In this document: piece by piece, positions 1 to 9,541 of the stretch
Layout: each line of letters opens with the position of its first letter
Numbering within the stretch: position 1 is the stretch's first letter
From: a virus
Length of the DNA: 64,000 nt
Reading direction: 5' to 3' (one strand)
Virus record (IMG/VR): IMGVR_UViG_3300043410_001663
Coordinates: 1-64,000 of that record
Position numbers and translations under genes: made by a program
Notes under the pieces: generated by a model
Databases searched by the model: none
The model's input: only the letters and a program-made list of their open reading frames with translations
Told to the model about the DNA's origin: nothing

Positions 1-185
1 TGTGTGTCTTTGGTCATGATCAGCTCTTTGCCTTCCTTACGGATGGCGCAGCTGCCGGCGTGGCACATCGTAAGGTGTGCATAGACGTGGTCATGGCGCG
101 GCAGCCCCTCGCCTTTATTGGCGTGATAGATGTTCATCACCGCGCCGTCGTAGGTGATGGCGTGGCGAGGGTTTATGGCGATCAT
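1..185 (-). CDS. Cupin-like protein, N-terminal part (cut by window edge)
   Basis: The first 61 residues are visible; the rest lies beyond position 1. The HDH motif near residue 32 followed by a further His a few residues later, and then a Gly-rich turn, resemble the metal-binding strand pair of small cupin-fold proteins, but the second half that would confirm this is missing. The ATG overlaps the TGA of the upstream gene as ATGA, so it is probably translationally coupled in the tail-adhesin operon. Function is unknown; a virion-associated or small-molecule-binding role cannot be decided. Confidence 0.5.
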   Translation of the reverse strand, partial: MIAINPRHAITYDGAVMNIYHANKGEGLPRHDHVYAHLTMCHAGSCAIRKEGKELIMTKDT

Positions 186-478
186 AGCGTCTGGGTGCCG
201 GTGGCTGCTGGCTGGTCTGCTGCTGCGGGCCGCGGGGGCGCAGGTGGAATGACATAGATAACGCTATCGCTAGTATCAAAATACCATTGATCCGCGACTA
301 CATCATCCCCGCAATCGACCCAAAATAGTGGTTCGGCAACAGGGAATGTCTGATCTGCAATCTCCGCAACCCGAGCTGAGTTTGCGATTTCTTGCATAAT
401 TGCAACAGCAGGTGTTGTATTTGTCCATCCTGTCACCTTATAAACGGGCTGACGAGGGTCAATGATTGCATTCTTCAT
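182..478 (-). CDS. Hypothetical protein in tail-adhesin operon (98 aa)
   Basis: Small soluble protein with a Pro/Ala-rich C-terminus (PPAPPRPAAADQP). No catalytic motif is visible. It lies between a glycine-rich fibre gene and the partial cupin-like gene and overlaps the latter by four bases. Proteins of this size and layout next to tail fibres are often fibre-associated or assembly factors; that is inference from position only. Confidence 0.6.
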   Translation of the reverse strand: MKNAIIDPRQPVYKVTGWTNTTPAVAIMQEIANSARVAEIADQTFPVAEPLFWVDCGDDVVADQWYFDTSDSVIYVIPPAPPRPAAADQPAATGTQTL

Positions 479-490
479 CTATGTCTCCTA

Positions 491-1126
491 TCAATACTCA
501 AACACAACAACACCAGGGCCGCCGGTTTTTCCTACAGTTGATCCGCTACCGCCTGCGCCACCGGCTCCAACCGTGACGGAGATCGTGTTCCCTGGGGTCA
601 GCCCGGTAAACCATTTAATTGCCGTCCCGCCAGCAGAAGAAAAACCAGAGCCGCCGCCTCCAGCGCCAGCCAAACCATTGGTATTGGTTCTGGATGCGCT
701 AAACATGGTCCCAACACCAAAACCAGATCCCCCGCCGGACCCATTGATGTCTCCACCAGATCCAAGCCCGCCTATGGTAGTTCCAGTGCCTCCAGCACCG
801 CCTGTGGCTGAGACGGTGGAAATGGTTTGAGTTCCAGATGAAATGCTGGATGTTCCGCCGGTTCCTCCCGCTGTATTCGGCGCGCAACACGTTTGACCTT
901 GACCACCAGCACCACCACCAACAACGGTGACCTTGATCTGCGTCACGCCAGACGGGACGGTAAACGTGAATGATCCTGCGGTGGTATAGACCGTTGCACG
1001 GGGACCAGGAGATCCACTCGCCGCGGCGGCGGATGTCCATTTTGCGCCGTCCGATGTCAGGACGTTGCCAGACGTCCCTGGGGCCACGAACGGCCCGTAT
1101 GACGATAGTGTTGATGCGTTTGTCAT
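491..1126 (-). CDS. Glycine-rich tail fibre / adhesin tip protein
   Basis: 211 residues. A short N-terminal stretch with the phage-typical SSYGPFVAPGTSGNVLTSDG attachment-like segment is followed from about residue 45 by a glycine-rich domain with repeated GG, GGGAGG and GAGGAGGSG runs. Such Gly-rich domains (polyglycine II-type sandwiches) form receptor-binding tips of phage tail fibres, for example in T4-like gp38 adhesins. It is one of at least four adhesin-like genes in the cluster, so the receptor-binding role is plausible; the receptor cannot be told. Confidence 0.65.
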   Translation of the reverse strand: MTNASTLSSYGPFVAPGTSGNVLTSDGAKWTSAAAASGSPGPRATVYTTAGSFTFTVPSGVTQIKVTVVGGGAGGQGQTCCAPNTAGGTGGTSSISSGTQTISTVSATGGAGGTGTTIGGLGSGGDINGSGGGSGFGVGTMFSASRTNTNGLAGAGGGGSGFSSAGGTAIKWFTGLTPGNTISVTVGAGGAGGSGSTVGKTGGPGVVVFEY

Positions 1127-1344
1127 TCAATCTCCTTTACTGCTACCATGTAGACCCAGTCACCCTCCAGTACGGGCTCGCACGGGACCAGTTGTTGCGT
1201 CTCGGGGTCGTGCTCCCGAAACAGATTCACGCGAACGAGGTTCCGATCGCGCAGTTGCTCATCAGTCGGCGGCCACCACTCGCATAGCTCCTGGCAGTCC
1301 GCCACCTTCATCACTTGCCCATCAATCACTTCAGCTACTAGCAT
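1123..1344 (-). CDS. Hypothetical acidic protein (73 aa)
   Basis: Small acidic protein with paired Trp (CEWWPP) and no recognised domain. It sits between the LamG protein and the glycine-rich fibre gene and overlaps the latter's ATG by four bases, so it is co-expressed with the adhesins. Possibly a fibre chaperone or minor tail component; function unknown. Confidence 0.55.
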   Translation of the reverse strand: MLVAEVIDGQVMKVADCQELCEWWPPTDEQLRDRNLVRVNLFREHDPETQQLVPCEPVLEGDWVYMVAVKEIE

Positions 1345-1352
1345 GTGTCACC

Positions 1353-4226
1353 TTAGAAGTTCGGGAACGCCAATGCCGGCGGCGTAAAGTTGGTCGTGTA
1401 ACGTGCATATCCGTTGGTGATTCGGAAATCGTCAATGTACCCGTTTAGGAACACATCCGGTGTTCCTGAAAACGGGTATTGGTCGTCTGCGCCAAGAATG
1501 AACCGTTGAGTTCCTGTGCCACCCCAGGACGGTGTGCCTACTGCCGTCGCCGGCGTTCCAACGGACACGCCATCCACATAAAGGGTCATGGTGCCATTGT
1601 TGAGCACAAGGGCGATGTGCTTCCAGGCACCAGTGCCCAACGAAACAGTCGCGGTAATCGTTGACCACTTGGCGCTTGCTGGTGTGTTTCGGTACGAAGC
1701 AACCAGTGTGGTAGACGTGGCGGTGACTTCAAGCAAATCTGGATACCCCATCAAACCAGATGTGCCCGTCAATGAGTTGAAATAAAACCAACCTTCAATT
1801 GTCCAAGCATTAGGCGCTAAAAATACGGTCGGTGCAATCGTTGGTGTAACGAGGTAGCTGGTCCCGCCGCTGAATGACATTGAACCTGTGCCATACTTCA
1901 CAACACTTGTACTGATCTGGGCCGCGCCAACCGTCTCCAGGTCGTTGATTGCCGTATTGTCGAAGATGCCGCCGTTGGTCATGTTGAGCAACAGCTGGGT
2001 GTTCGTGACGGCGGTCACCGGCGCTGCGGGGGGCACGAAGGGACCCGTGTAAGCTGCGGTGCCTTTGATGACACGTAGGTTAGACAGGTAGCCGTTTAAG
2101 ATTGAATTCCCCGGTGAGTTTCCATCAGTGCCAATAACCGGGCGACTGGCCCCAACGGTGTATGTTTGGGTGTCTGTGTACGTTGTCCCAGCTTGCGCAC
2201 CGTTTATAAACATTTTGGTGCTGGTTCCGCTTCTGCAAACGGCCAAATGGATCCAACAGTTAGTAGGTACTGTAGGGCCTGAGATTGCAGTGGTTCCCCC
2301 GGTGTAGTAGTTAATGGCACCAGAGATATACGTCAAAACACAACAGTTGGCCGTGGACGCAGTCCCCGTAGGTCTTGCATCGAAAATCTGCTGTGTCGCT
2401 GTTGATGTGAAATAAAGCCACATTTCAACCGTGAAATCCCCAGAACCAAAAGCTAAATTCGACTGACCCCCTAAGTTCAAATAGTCCCCCGTGCCGTCAA
2501 AGTATCCTGAGCCGCCGTAGGTCGTTGTCGAGTATGGGACGGGGGACGCAGACACGGTATCAGTGAACGGGTTTGCGACCTTGGGCGTGGCGTTCCCGTT
2601 TGCCGTGACAGTGAACGCGTTGGTGCTGTTGTCAATGAACGTAGTCGATTGACAAGTAAGCAGGGACACGTTTGCCGCCGTAGCCCCTTGGCTGGTCGTT
2701 GTTAGCGGGGATGTGGGAGAGGTAAATATTGTTGTTCCGAGAGTTGTGCTGGATGTTTGATAAGAGGTCGGAACAGACCCCTTGATAATTCGCACATTAC
2801 TAAGTGACGCCTGAGACGCATATCCGGAAGTCCCGTTGCTCGCCAAATATATGTTGCCAGAACTGTCTCCAATCGACCCCGCATTTGAGTTATATGAACG
2901 CAAAACACCGTCTTGAAAAGTCCGAAAAGCGTTTCCAGATCTTGTAACAACGAGGTGTGTCCATTGGTTTTTAACAGTCGTCCCAAATGATGCGCCACTG
3001 ATAAACCACGCGGTTGATGACCCTGCGTTAAATTGTATATCCGTTCCAACCGCTGATGCCCAGCTAATTGTCAAGGGATAATCCCCTGCATCAAATGCTA
3101 ACAATGCTCCATATAGTGATTGAGCAATAGGATAAACCCACATCTCGATACAAAAATCACCCGTTCCAAAATTGAATGCGGCTCCTGCCGGAACGCTCAA
3201 ATAGTCACCACTGCCATCAAAGTAGCCGCTGTAGCTTGCCGGGGCTACTTGGTAGAACGTAAAGGGGGAGAACTTGGATACGGCGATGCTTCCGGTCGTT
3301 GTCAGCGTGTAGTTGCCCGCACTGGAGTCGGTGATACCCGCCTTGTTATTGACCAGTAGAGTCGTGTCTGATGTTGCGACTAACGGTGTTGTTGAAGGTG
3401 TGAATGTTGTCGTGTACGCCGCGCGCTTACCAATCACGCGCAGGTTGCTAATGTAGCCGTTAAAACCCTGCCAGGTTGTGCCGCCGTATACATACCCTCC
3501 CGAGCTGACATAGGTCAACGCAGGCGCGGATAGAGTGATGCTTGTGGGTCCGGTGGTTGACTCTAGGACACCGTTGACAAACATCTTGATCGCGCCGCTG
3601 CTGACGCTAAGTGCGACGTGAGTCCAGGTATTGAGCGGAATTACAGAAGACCCTTTGCAGATCTGGTTACCGCCTTGATACCAAAACACCACGAGGTTGC
3701 CGTTACTGTCCGGACCGAAAGACCAATCCGCGTTTGCCCCCGCAGGGTTCAAAGACCCAAATACATAGCCCAGCACCGCGCCGCCGCCACTATGGCGAGC
3801 GACGGGATAAATCCACGCCTCCACGGTAAACGTGGCTGTTGAGCTAAATGTGCTCCCCAGGATACCGGTTATAGTGTTTGCTGCAGTTTGCCACGCCGAT
3901 GAAGTAGCTGCATAGTAGTTACTCCAGTTGCCCGGCCCTACATAAGGATCGAATGAGCCTTGTGTCGTGTTGCCGTTACGGGTGATCGTGAAGTTGTTGG
4001 TGCTGCTATCCAGGAAGGTGTTGTTCTGCGCGCCGTTGGTTCCATCACCGTGCAACAGCAGTGTGTTGTATTGGAAGTACGGGTCCGCGCCGGAGCCAGA
4101 CGGCCAGTTACCTGCTTTCTGGTAGTACTCAGCTTCGTCAAGCGTCCACACACCCGACGCACTCGATTGAGTCGGCGCGGGGGCGGTGGCGGAAATAATC
4201 CCGCCTGTGTACCGATGCTTAGACAT
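1353..4226 (-). CDS. Multi-domain LamG/concanavalin-like tail adhesin (957 aa)
   Basis: Four related segments, roughly residues 50-290, 290-520, 520-745 and 745-957, each contain the LamG_3 hallmarks: a strand like LLLHGDGTNG or a variant, FxDSSTNxFT, a W-xH-x-A/V strand (WTHVALSVSSG, WTHLVVTRSGN, WIHLAVCRSGT, WKHIALVLNNG), MFVNG and a final GYISNLRVIxGxA-Y segment. The last ends with FTPPALAFPNF. LamG jelly-rolls bind glycans, so this is most likely a side fibre or spike that touches the host surface. The serial copies point to internal duplication. Confidence 0.85.
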   Translation of the reverse strand: MSKHRYTGGIISATAPAPTQSSASGVWTLDEAEYYQKAGNWPSGSGADPYFQYNTLLLHGDGTNGAQNNTFLDSSTNNFTITRNGNTTQGSFDPYVGPGNWSNYYAATSSAWQTAANTITGILGSTFSSTATFTVEAWIYPVARHSGGGAVLGYVFGSLNPAGANADWSFGPDSNGNLVVFWYQGGNQICKGSSVIPLNTWTHVALSVSSGAIKMFVNGVLESTTGPTSITLSAPALTYVSSGGYVYGGTTWQGFNGYISNLRVIGKRAAYTTTFTPSTTPLVATSDTTLLVNNKAGITDSSAGNYTLTTTGSIAVSKFSPFTFYQVAPASYSGYFDGSGDYLSVPAGAAFNFGTGDFCIEMWVYPIAQSLYGALLAFDAGDYPLTISWASAVGTDIQFNAGSSTAWFISGASFGTTVKNQWTHLVVTRSGNAFRTFQDGVLRSYNSNAGSIGDSSGNIYLASNGTSGYASQASLSNVRIIKGSVPTSYQTSSTTLGTTIFTSPTSPLTTTSQGATAANVSLLTCQSTTFIDNSTNAFTVTANGNATPKVANPFTDTVSASPVPYSTTTYGGSGYFDGTGDYLNLGGQSNLAFGSGDFTVEMWLYFTSTATQQIFDARPTGTASTANCCVLTYISGAINYYTGGTTAISGPTVPTNCWIHLAVCRSGTSTKMFINGAQAGTTYTDTQTYTVGASRPVIGTDGNSPGNSILNGYLSNLRVIKGTAAYTGPFVPPAAPVTAVTNTQLLLNMTNGGIFDNTAINDLETVGAAQISTSVVKYGTGSMSFSGGTSYLVTPTIAPTVFLAPNAWTIEGWFYFNSLTGTSGLMGYPDLLEVTATSTTLVASYRNTPASAKWSTITATVSLGTGAWKHIALVLNNGTMTLYVDGVSVGTPATAVGTPSWGGTGTQRFILGADDQYPFSGTPDVFLNGYIDDFRITNGYARYTTNFTPPALAFPNF

Positions 4227-4618
4227 TAACTGATGTCCTCGTAGGAGATGCTAAACGTCAGCGAGCTGCCGATTGCGGACGTCACCGTAATTGACGTGCC
4301 TTCCATCAAGTAGATGGCCGTTGACTTGTCCACACAAATCAACGAGGCGTTACCCGGCACCGACACCTGGTACACGACAGGATACGCCGTACCGCCAGAG
4401 GGGGCCGAGCCCTGAGCCACCGCGCCGTTGGTGTACACCGACACCGTAGCGTTACACGCAGTCCCCGTGGTGTTAGACGCCACAATCTGGTTGATCTTGT
4501 AGACCTTGCCAGACGACGCCGCGTTGGGCAGCAACACCACAGCCGTCGTGCCAGAGGGGGTGTAATACGTCGTCGTGCCGTAGATGGCTGAGACGTTGAC
4601 GATGTTAGGATTTGCCAT
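4226..4618 (-). CDS. Small tail-associated structural protein (130 aa)
   Basis: Ser/Thr/Val-rich protein predicted to be almost all beta strand, with no Cys pair or enzyme motif. It lies between the collagen-like fibre and the LamG protein, and its stop codon overlaps the LamG start. Similar small beta proteins are common beside phage fibres and decorate the tail or head; this placement is inference. Confidence 0.6.
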   Translation of the reverse strand: MANPNIVNVSAIYGTTTYYTPSGTTAVVLLPNAASSGKVYKINQIVASNTTGTACNATVSVYTNGAVAQGSAPSGGTAYPVVYQVSVPGNASLICVDKSTAIYLMEGTSITVTSAIGSSLTFSISYEDIS

Positions 4619-4621
4619 ATT

Positions 4622-7282
4622 TTAGAACCCAAATATCATGGCCAAAGCGATGCTCTTGCCCGGGGACACAGAGTTGGTTACGCTCAGTTGTTGATAGGAG
4701 ATAGCCTGCACGACGTCCGTCGTCAAACACGCCGCGATGGTGAACGTCGTGCCATTGGTCGCCGTAACGTCAGCCGCGGCCAGCTTCACGCCGTTCTTGA
4801 ACACGTCCAGGTAGCCGACCGTGTAGACCATCGAGAACGTCGTCTGGCCCGCTGTCGGTGTGTAGTCTGTTACGGTACGCGTGGTCGACGCGCCGCCCGC
4901 GCCCGTGGCGCCTGTCGGGCCTGTTGGGCCGCCAGAGCCTGATGTGCCTGTTGGGCCTGTAGGTCCGTTTGTGCCCGCCGTGCCGGTGGGGCCTGTGGGC
5001 CCTAAAGCGCCCGTGGGGCCTGTCGGGCCCAGCTGTGTATACATCACCTGAGTGGCCGTAAATACCACAGACGGGATACGGGGGCTTACAGGAGACGTGC
5101 CGGCGGCAATTGTTCGGAGTTCAATCTGGGTGCTGTTTGTTGACCAAACCAGCTCAATAAAATCACCGGCAGCCAAAGAAAGAACAAAGTTGACGGTTCC
5201 AATGTTGGCCCCATCAACTCCTCCGTGGCTAGAGGTGATACTAAATTTGCTATCAGTATCAGGAACGTCTCCTGTACTGCCAGAATCATTCTTTCTCAAC
5301 CAGACGTTAGCGTCATGGATCTGAGTATCCGTGTTGATAAACTGGATTGAGAATGTCAGGCTGTAAACGCCAGCGTACGCAAAAGTTACTCGGCTTCCAG
5401 AAACAACACTAACGCCGTTGTTGGATGAATCAGCACTGTTGAGAGTGATTGAATAAGGCGTATTGATTGCTGCGGCTGTCTGGGTCGTTGTGTCCCAGAA
5501 CGATCCCCAGCGTCCCAGCGCGCCACCCGCTCCGGTAGACCCTGTCGCGCCTGTCGGGCCCGTGGGGCCTGTCAGGCCGATTGAACCCGTCGGCCCAGTG
5601 GGGCCAGCAACGGTCGACGCCGCGCCTGTAGCCCCCGTTGGGCCTGTAGCGCCAGTTGGGCCAGTGGGGCCTGCAACTGTCGAGTCGGCGCCTGTAGGCC
5701 CTGTGGGGCCTTGAATGCCCTGCGCACCAGTCGGGCCTGTGGGGCCTTGAATGCCTTGAGAGCCAGTTGGGCCTGTGGGTCCGACGTCACCTTGCGCGCC
5801 GGTCGGGCCTGTCGGGCCTTGAATGCCCTGTGCGCCTGTAGGCCCTGTGGGGCCTTGAATGCCTTGTGCGCCGGTCGGGCCGGTGGGTCCAACGTCACCC
5901 TGTGCGCCAGTCGGGCCAGTGGGCCCTGTGTTACCCTGCGCACCGGTCGGGCCTGTCGGGCCTTGAATGCCCTGTGCGCCTGTTGGTCCTGTCGGGCCGA
6001 CGTCGCCCTGTGCGCCGGTTGGGCCGGTAGCACCCTGGATACCTTGCGCGCCGGTCGGGCCTGTGGGTCCAGCAACGGTCGAGTCTGCACCTGTCGGTCC
6101 TGTGGGGCCCTGCGCACCTGTGGGGCCTGTCGGGCCGGCGACGGTTGAGTCGGCACCGGTCGGGCCTGTGGGGCCTGTGGGGCCCTGCGCACCTGTGGGG
6201 CCTGTCGGGCCATAGGCCAGGGTCAGTGCGGAGTAGGAGACCGTCTGCACGATGTCACCGGCCGCACACGCGGAGATGGTGACCGAGGTCCCGTTGGTCG
6301 CCGTCACGTCGGCCGCGGCCAGCTTGACGCCGTTACGGTAGACGTCGACGTAGCCGACGATGTAGGACACCGAGAACGTCGTCTGTCCATCTGTGGCCGT
6401 AAAGTCTGTCACCGTACGCGTCGTCGACGTCCCAGCGACGCCTGTCGGACCTGTCGCTCCGGTGGGGCCCGTGGCGCCTGTTGGGCCTGTGGGGCCCTGC
6501 ACGGTTGAGTCGGCACCGGTCGGTCCTGTCGGACCGGTTGATCCCGTCGGGCCTGTCGGGCCCATCTCGAGCGATAGCACCGAGTACGTGATGACCTGGA
6601 CGATATCCCCCGCGCTACACGCGGAGATGGTGATCGAGGTGCCGTTGGTGGCCACCACATCAGCCTTGGCCAGCTTGACACCGTTGCGGTAGACATCGAC
6701 ATAGCCGGGGGTGTACGTCGTCGTGAACGACGTCTGGCCGGCTGTCGCAATGAAATCTGTGACGATACGCGTCGTGGACGGCCCCTGGATGCCTGTCGGG
6801 CCCGTAGCCCCTTGTGGGCCTGTAGCCCCTGTTGGGCCGACCACGGTGGAGGGCGCACCTGTCGGGCCTACGTCACCCTGGGCGCCTGTCGGGCCTGTCG
6901 GACCCTTGATACCTGCGAAGCCCTGCGGACCGGTTGCGCCGGTGGGCCCTGTGGTGCCCGCGGAGCCTGTAGGCCCCGTTGCGCCAGAGGAGCCCGTGGG
7001 GCCCTTGATACCCGCGGGGCCTTGAATGCCTCGCGCACCCGTCGGGCCCGTGGGGCCCAGATCACCCTGGCTGCCGGTGGGGCCGATGTCGCCCTGGCTA
7101 CCCGTGGGTCCGACTGACCCCGTAGGCCCCATAGGGCCGGTTGGACCAGGGGGACCCTGGATGCCGTTTTGAAGTAGTTGAGCCGTTACCTTCTTTGTGA
7201 TGCCATTTTGAAAAATAGGCAGCACATCGTTCACTTGAACGTAGTCTGTCGGTGGCAGCTGCCCAATACTTATGTCGGCCAT
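4622..7282 (-). CDS. Collagen-like tail fibre with C1q-like head and repeated beta domains (886 aa)
   Basis: Residues 1-40 form a probable attachment domain. Much of the rest is Gly-X-Y collagen repeat, mostly GPTGPTG with [12 protein letters not shown] inserts. Three copies of a ~65-residue module ([40 protein letters not shown]...) occur near residues 180, 290 and 815. A C1q/TNF-like beta domain lies near residues 605-745 (starting [12 protein letters not shown]). Collagen triple helices are known phage fibre shafts, so this is probably a trimeric fibre with several knob domains. The repeats explain large shadow frames on the other strand. Confidence 0.85.
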   Translation of the reverse strand: MADISIGQLPPTDYVQVNDVLPIFQNGITKKVTAQLLQNGIQGPPGPTGPMGPTGSVGPTGSQGDIGPTGSQGDLGPTGPTGARGIQGPAGIKGPTGSSGATGPTGSAGTTGPTGATGPQGFAGIKGPTGPTGAQGDVGPTGAPSTVVGPTGATGPQGATGPTGIQGPSTTRIVTDFIATAGQTSFTTTYTPGYVDVYRNGVKLAKADVVATNGTSITISACSAGDIVQVITYSVLSLEMGPTGPTGSTGPTGPTGADSTVQGPTGPTGATGPTGATGPTGVAGTSTTRTVTDFTATDGQTTFSVSYIVGYVDVYRNGVKLAAADVTATNGTSVTISACAAGDIVQTVSYSALTLAYGPTGPTGAQGPTGPTGPTGADSTVAGPTGPTGAQGPTGPTGADSTVAGPTGPTGAQGIQGATGPTGAQGDVGPTGPTGAQGIQGPTGPTGAQGNTGPTGPTGAQGDVGPTGPTGAQGIQGPTGPTGAQGIQGPTGPTGAQGDVGPTGPTGSQGIQGPTGPTGAQGIQGPTGPTGADSTVAGPTGPTGATGPTGATGAASTVAGPTGPTGSIGLTGPTGPTGATGSTGAGGALGRWGSFWDTTTQTAAAINTPYSITLNSADSSNNGVSVVSGSRVTFAYAGVYSLTFSIQFINTDTQIHDANVWLRKNDSGSTGDVPDTDSKFSITSSHGGVDGANIGTVNFVLSLAAGDFIELVWSTNSTQIELRTIAAGTSPVSPRIPSVVFTATQVMYTQLGPTGPTGALGPTGPTGTAGTNGPTGPTGTSGSGGPTGPTGATGAGGASTTRTVTDYTPTAGQTTFSMVYTVGYLDVFKNGVKLAAADVTATNGTTFTIAACLTTDVVQAISYQQLSVTNSVSPGKSIALAMIFGF

Positions 7283-7284
7283 TT

Positions 7285-7683
7285 TTAGGTCTTCTTGAGG
7301 TCGCCAGGTGTGGGCACGGTTGTATCGTTGTCGTAAGGCGCGGGAGTCAACGCGCTGCCGGCGCCGTCGCCGATCATGTTCGGGCCCTGGTTCAGTGTGG
7401 CCACGTTCGGTGCGTTGGGGATCGGTGCGCCCTTGCCAGGGATGGCAATGGACACATCAGGCCGCGGATGACGCAGCGTGATGGTTTCGGTCTGACGTGC
7501 AGCCAGGCGCCAGGGGTCATAGACGTCCTGGTCGGCCGGGCACACCATCAGCGCCGGGGAATTGGGGTCGCGACGAAGCAAGGAATATGGTACCTTGCGA
7601 CTGCAACGGTCGCAGACAGCGATCGATAAGACCGGCTGCCCGCGGGTGTCGCAATAAACGCCGCTGTAATAGGCGTTGCCCAT
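7285..7683 (-). CDS. Structural-region protein with CxxC motif (132 aa)
   Basis: The first 60 residues carry [14 protein letters not shown] and a later CPAD, a possible four-Cys zinc site (with an extra Cys at residue 11). The rest is Pro/Asn-rich and probably disordered. Conserved proteins with this layout occur in podophage head-tail gene clusters, but their role is not known to me. Only two bases separate it from the gene before. Confidence 0.65.
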   Translation of the reverse strand: MGNAYYSGVYCDTRGQPVLSIAVCDRCSRKVPYSLLRRDPNSPALMVCPADQDVYDPWRLAARQTETITLRHPRPDVSIAIPGKGAPIPNAPNVATLNQGPNMIGDGAGSALTPAPYDNDTTVPTPGDLKKT

Positions 7684-7685
7684 GT

Positions 7686-7964
7686 TTACCGAACGCCAGC
7701 CTGAATAACAGTCAGCGTGGGGTTCGTGCCGCCCGTCACACGGATGGCACGAATGGGGTCGTCCTTGATGGGGCTAGACGGAGCAGCGACCCACACAAAG
7801 GTGGGTCCATTCGGCTCCGGATAGCCTTGCGCATCCAAGGGGAAAGGGTTGGTGTATGACACCTCGACAGTACCTGAGCCTGTTGCAACGTAAGCTACGT
7901 TGATAGGCGTCAGGTACTGGTCGATGGGAACGGGTACGTTCGCCGCTACAGTAACTTGACGCAT
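7686..7964 (-). CDS. Hypothetical virion-region protein (92 aa)
   Basis: Compact beta-rich protein starting MRQVTVAANVPVPIDQYLTP. No enzyme motif. It lies between two small genes downstream of the capsid genes with short gaps, and is probably a minor head or neck component. Confidence 0.6.
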   Translation of the reverse strand: MRQVTVAANVPVPIDQYLTPINVAYVATGSGTVEVSYTNPFPLDAQGYPEPNGPTFVWVAAPSSPIKDDPIRAIRVTGGTNPTLTVIQAGVR

Positions 7965-7973
7965 GCTATCTCC

Positions 7974-8426
7974 TTACTCGTTGGTGTAGCCTTCACCCAC
8001 GTTGGTGATCGTGCCATCGGGGTTACGTGCGGTCCACACGACAGACAAGAATCCAACGGCAGAGGCACCGGCGGTGTAGCTCAGTGTCACGTCCTCGAGG
8101 CCCACGTTGGCCAGCTTGGCGACGGCTGCCGAGGTCGTCTCGAAAGCGGCGTCGTTGATACCAGCCACGTCAGCCAACTCAGCGACCTTGGTGGCGCCAA
8201 TGTTCACGTCGGGTGTACCAGGCACGGCGGCGGCTGTCGTCAGGTACGCGGTCACGCTATGCACGATCGCGCCAGCGGGGATCACCACGGTAGCGGCGGT
8301 GCCGCCGACGATGGCCTTCTGACGGGATACCAGGGCCGCGCCGGTGTTATCCGGGGCGATCGTGCCGTCGTTGGTGGGGTTGTTGCGCTTGAAGACGCGG
8401 ACGGGGGTGTTGAAAGTCACTGACAT
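7974..8426 (-). CDS. Probable head-associated structural protein (150 aa)
   Basis: Ala/Val/Thr-rich beta protein (VVIPAGAIVHSVTAYLTTAAAVPG) with a good Shine-Dalgarno (GGAGG) about ten bases before the ATG. It is the first gene downstream of the capsid terminator at 8541-8570 and follows a copy of the ATGGGTAATTCT motif, so it probably heads its own transcript. Could be a capsid decoration or head-completion protein; position is the only support. Confidence 0.6.
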   Translation of the reverse strand: MSVTFNTPVRVFKRNNPTNDGTIAPDNTGAALVSRQKAIVGGTAATVVIPAGAIVHSVTAYLTTAAAVPGTPDVNIGATKVAELADVAGINDAAFETTSAAVAKLANVGLEDVTLSYTAGASAVGFLSVVWTARNPDGTITNVGEGYTNE

Positions 8427-8516
8427 AGATTACTCCTCCATAGGAAGTTTGATAATGCAGTCTCTATGGCGTCCATCCCGAGCCGTGGGGCGGTCTGCAT
8501 TACTGATAGGCTCATA

Positions 8517-8528
8517 AGAATTACCCAT
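8517..8528 (-). promoter_or_regulatory. Late intergenic motif ATGGGTAATTCT, copy 1
   Basis: Exact 12-base motif also found at 20250-20261 and 56816-56827, with a variant at 17893-17904, each in a minus-strand intergenic gap. Here it lies 12 bases past the capsid terminator and about 90 bases before the next gene, as expected for a promoter. Its ATG could also open a 32-codon frame (8430-8528, MGNSYEPISNADRP...), but there is no ribosome binding site and the other copies give only five or fewer codons or another frame, so a promoter-type role is preferred. Confidence 0.4.
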
Positions 8529-8540
8529 AAAAAGAAAGAA

Positions 8541-8570
8541 AAACGCCCTGCTTTTTAGGGCAGGGCGTTT
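8541..8570 (-). terminator. Rho-independent terminator after major capsid gene
   Basis: Perfect 11-bp stem (8541-8551 with 8560-8570) with an 8-base loop; read on the minus strand it is followed by a T-rich tract TTTTTCTTTCTTTTT. It lies about 35 bases past the capsid stop codon, so it caps the abundant capsid transcript. Confidence 0.85.
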
Positions 8571-8605
8571 AACTGGCTGGGATCCGCCCAGCCTCGGGGC
8601 CTCAA

Positions 8606-9523
8606 TTACAGGCCGGAGGTGCCGTACACGTTACGTGCATCGTGCCAGCCGGTAGCGTAACGCTCGGTGGCCTTGTAACGCATGGAGTCCGTCTCGAAGT
8701 CGCCTTCGGTCGAGCGCTCCAACGGACGACGCATAACCAGCATCAGACCGTTCTCGGCGTTGGTCTGAACGAACCAGGCCTTGCTGGAGCTCAAACGGGT
8801 CACCACGTGGGCGCCCTGGGGGAGCATACCAGTCGACTTGATCGGGTTCAGATCGTTGTCGGCGCCGCCGGAGCGGAGGACCGACTTCAGGATCACCTCG
8901 GCCTGGAACTCCAGGGCCGGGGGAACCACCAGCTGCTCTGCCTTCAGGCGGATACGCTTGCCGTTGTTGTCCACAGCAGAACGGATCTGGATGAGCAACT
9001 GCTCAACAGACGTCTGGGACATAGCGGCGTCGGTCGACAGCTTGTTGCTGTACGAACGACCTTGCGAGATCGGGTGGGCGCTGTTGATCAGCGTCACGCC
9101 GTCACCGCCGACGTAGCCGGGTGTGAACGCAAAGTTCAGCAGGTTGGCACACAGTGTCTCCTTCGTCTCGATCATGGACTGAGCCAGATGCTTCGAGAAG
9201 GTAGAACCGATACGGATGTGGTCACCGTCTTCCATCAGGACCTTCGTCAGGGCATAAGCCAGGCCGTAGATCTTGTAGATGAATCGGGTGATGTACAGCG
9301 TACCGCCCTGATCATACGAGACGGGGGTGCCGTCAGGCATCTCGGGGGCCGTGTTCATACCGAACAACATCACTTCTTCGTGATAGTTACGCGGAATGCC
9401 GGTGATCTGGGTTACGAAACCCTTCCACTCGTCATCGCGCTGCTGGTAAACTCCGTCAAAGACTTCGTTGAGGATAGGTTCGACTACCGCACGAAAGTCT
9501 GTACTGCGCATAGGGGTTGCCAT
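8606..9523 (-). CDS. Major capsid protein (HK97-fold, Mu gpT-like)
   Basis: 305 residues, a normal length for an HK97-fold shell protein. The sequence resembles the Mu-like major head subunit family: an early amphipathic region, the INSAHPISQGRSYSN segment, a spine-helix-like SVEQLLIQIRSAVDNNGKRI and a C-terminal YATGWHDARNVYGTSGL strand. It is followed by a strong terminator and preceded by a probable cement protein and the scaffold, the usual head gene order. Confidence 0.85.
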   Translation of the reverse strand: MATPMRSTDFRAVVEPILNEVFDGVYQQRDDEWKGFVTQITGIPRNYHEEVMLFGMNTAPEMPDGTPVSYDQGGTLYITRFIYKIYGLAYALTKVLMEDGDHIRIGSTFSKHLAQSMIETKETLCANLLNFAFTPGYVGGDGVTLINSAHPISQGRSYSNKLSTDAAMSQTSVEQLLIQIRSAVDNNGKRIRLKAEQLVVPPALEFQAEVILKSVLRSGGADNDLNPIKSTGMLPQGAHVVTRLSSSKAWFVQTNAENGLMLVMRRPLERSTEGDFETDSMRYKATERYATGWHDARNVYGTSGL

Positions 9524-9541
9524 GTGCTACTTCCTTTCTTG

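Noticed and set aside
5524-7156. Repeats resembling a CRISPR array or minisatellite
   Set aside because: They are collagen GPTGPTG codons in an open frame with varying inserts; there are no equal spacers or cas genes. The 21-bp repeat at 53780 is likewise coding.
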